A stretch of DNA of 7,199 bases from Verrucomicrobiales bacterium (lineage in GTDB: Bacteria; Verrucomicrobiota; Verrucomicrobiia; Verrucomicrobiales; DEV007), in assembly GCA_013003335.1 (NCBI GenBank), contig JABDJT010000362.1:1-7199 (forward strand), read 5' to 3'. The notes beneath the pieces are model-generated. The model did not search any database and had not been told where the DNA came from. It saw nothing but the letters and a program-made list of their open reading frames with translations. This document shows, piece after piece, positions 6,785 through 7,199 of this stretch (its first letter is position 1; every line of letters starts with the position of its first letter). The position numbers were made by a program, and so were the translations under genes.

Positions 6785-7199
6785 AACCTTACTGATCGCC
6801 GGTGGAAACAGCGGCGTGGGATTGGAGACCATTCGCCGTTTCGATTCCTCCAGCCACGAAATTCACTGCGCGACGCGCTCGCGGGACAATCTGGAATCGC
6901 TTCCGAACGTGACCTGCCACGAATTCGAAAACCCGGAGGGACTCCCTGAATCCGCAGACGGGGCTGTCTATTTTCCCGGCACCATTCAATTGAAACCGTT
7001 CCTCCGCCTCTCAGATGAAGATTTTCAGGCCGACTGGGAAGTGAATTTCCTCGGTGCGGTCCGCTTTCTGCGAAGGGTGGTCCCGGCCCTTCAGGAATCA
7101 AAAGCTCCGAGCCCCGGGATCGTTCTTTTTTCCACCGTAGCCGTACAGACAGGGCTTCCCTTTCATGCCAGCATCGCCGGGGCGAAAGCGGCCATAGAA
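6777..7199 (+). CDS. Short-chain dehydrogenase/reductase (SDR) family protein, 3'-truncated by window edge
   Basis: The frame is open from ATG 6777 to the right edge, giving 141 residues, roughly the first 60 percent of an SDR. The N-terminal cofactor loop is GGNSGVG (residues 9-15, directly after the first strand MRSTLLIA). DGAVYFPGTI takes the place of the NAG segment that follows strand 4, and WEVNFLGA carries the conserved SDR asparagine. IVLFSTVAV provides the catalytic-type serine (Ser119). In the SxnYxxxK region the lysine is present (Lys137 in IAGAKAAIE), but the tyrosine position holds Ile133. This may be an atypical SDR, possibly not a standard oxidoreductase. The ATG is favoured over an in-frame GTG at 6759 because the first strand begins immediately; no Shine-Dalgarno sequence precedes either. 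The start codon lies in an inverted repeat (6748-6784), and the palindromic element copy 2 lies just upstream. Confidence 0.85.
   Translation, partial: MRSTLLIAGGNSGVGLETIRRFDSSSHEIHCATRSRDNLESLPNVTCHEFENPEGLPESADGAVYFPGTIQLKPFLRLSDEDFQADWEVNFLGAVRFLRRVVPALQESKAPSPGIVLFSTVAVQTGLPFHASIAGAKAAIE

Noticed and set aside
6571..7101. A 176-codon minus-strand open frame near the right edge
   Set aside because: The plus strand here encodes the propeller C-terminus and a clear SDR N-terminus. The minus frame also crosses the intergenic repeat and has no recognisable domain.

Overview
The window is a compact piece of bacterial chromosome of moderate to moderately high GC. It holds six protein-coding genes, two of them cut by the window edges. 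The mix suggests a Verrucomicrobiota or Planctomycetota-type bacterium: a GldG-like/DUF4340 pair, a haem-c/FG-GAP propeller protein, a UMP kinase outside the usual tsf-pyrH-frr cluster, and no Shine-Dalgarno sequence before any visible start. My preference is Verrucomicrobiota, from the look of the PyrH and NDH-2 proteins. That assignment is an inference from memory of these families, not a search result.

Layout, left to right. (1) 2-1699 (+): the C-terminal part of a GldG-type ABC-transporter auxiliary protein. (2) 1737-3005 (+): a membrane-anchored DUF4340 protein, its usual operon partner. Together they are the extracytoplasmic subunits of a Gld-like ABC system whose ATPase and permease genes should lie just to the left. 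(3) 3010-3735 (-): pyrH, UMP kinase, convergent with gene 2 across only 4 bp. (4) 3911-5203 (+): a type II NADH:quinone dehydrogenase (NDH-2), divergent from pyrH. (5) 5222-6688 (+): a probably exported protein with one CXXCH haem-c motif followed by seven FG-GAP/VCBS calcium-loop repeats. It lies 18 bp after NDH-2 and is probably co-transcribed with it. (6) 6777 to the right edge (+): the N-terminal 141 residues of a short-chain dehydrogenase/reductase-fold protein in which the catalytic tyrosine position appears to be isoleucine.

The most striking non-coding signal is a palindromic element present twice, at 3812-3862 and, in inverted orientation and more diverged, at 6695-6741. Both copies have a 10-bp stem core and a 15-nt loop, and the loop itself is conserved at its two ends. 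The two copies occupy the only intergenic gaps longer than 40 bp and bracket the NDH-2/cytochrome-propeller gene pair. This looks like a dispersed small palindromic repeat family. A second inverted repeat, 6748-6784, covers the start codon of the SDR gene.

Functionally the window is a set of adjacent housekeeping and envelope modules rather than one pathway: an ABC envelope complex, pyrimidine nucleotide synthesis, a respiratory NADH dehydrogenase with a possible extracytoplasmic haem protein, and an SDR. I see no tRNA, rRNA, CRISPR array, transposase, phage gene or recognisable defence system. No gene-free stretch exceeds about 175 bp.
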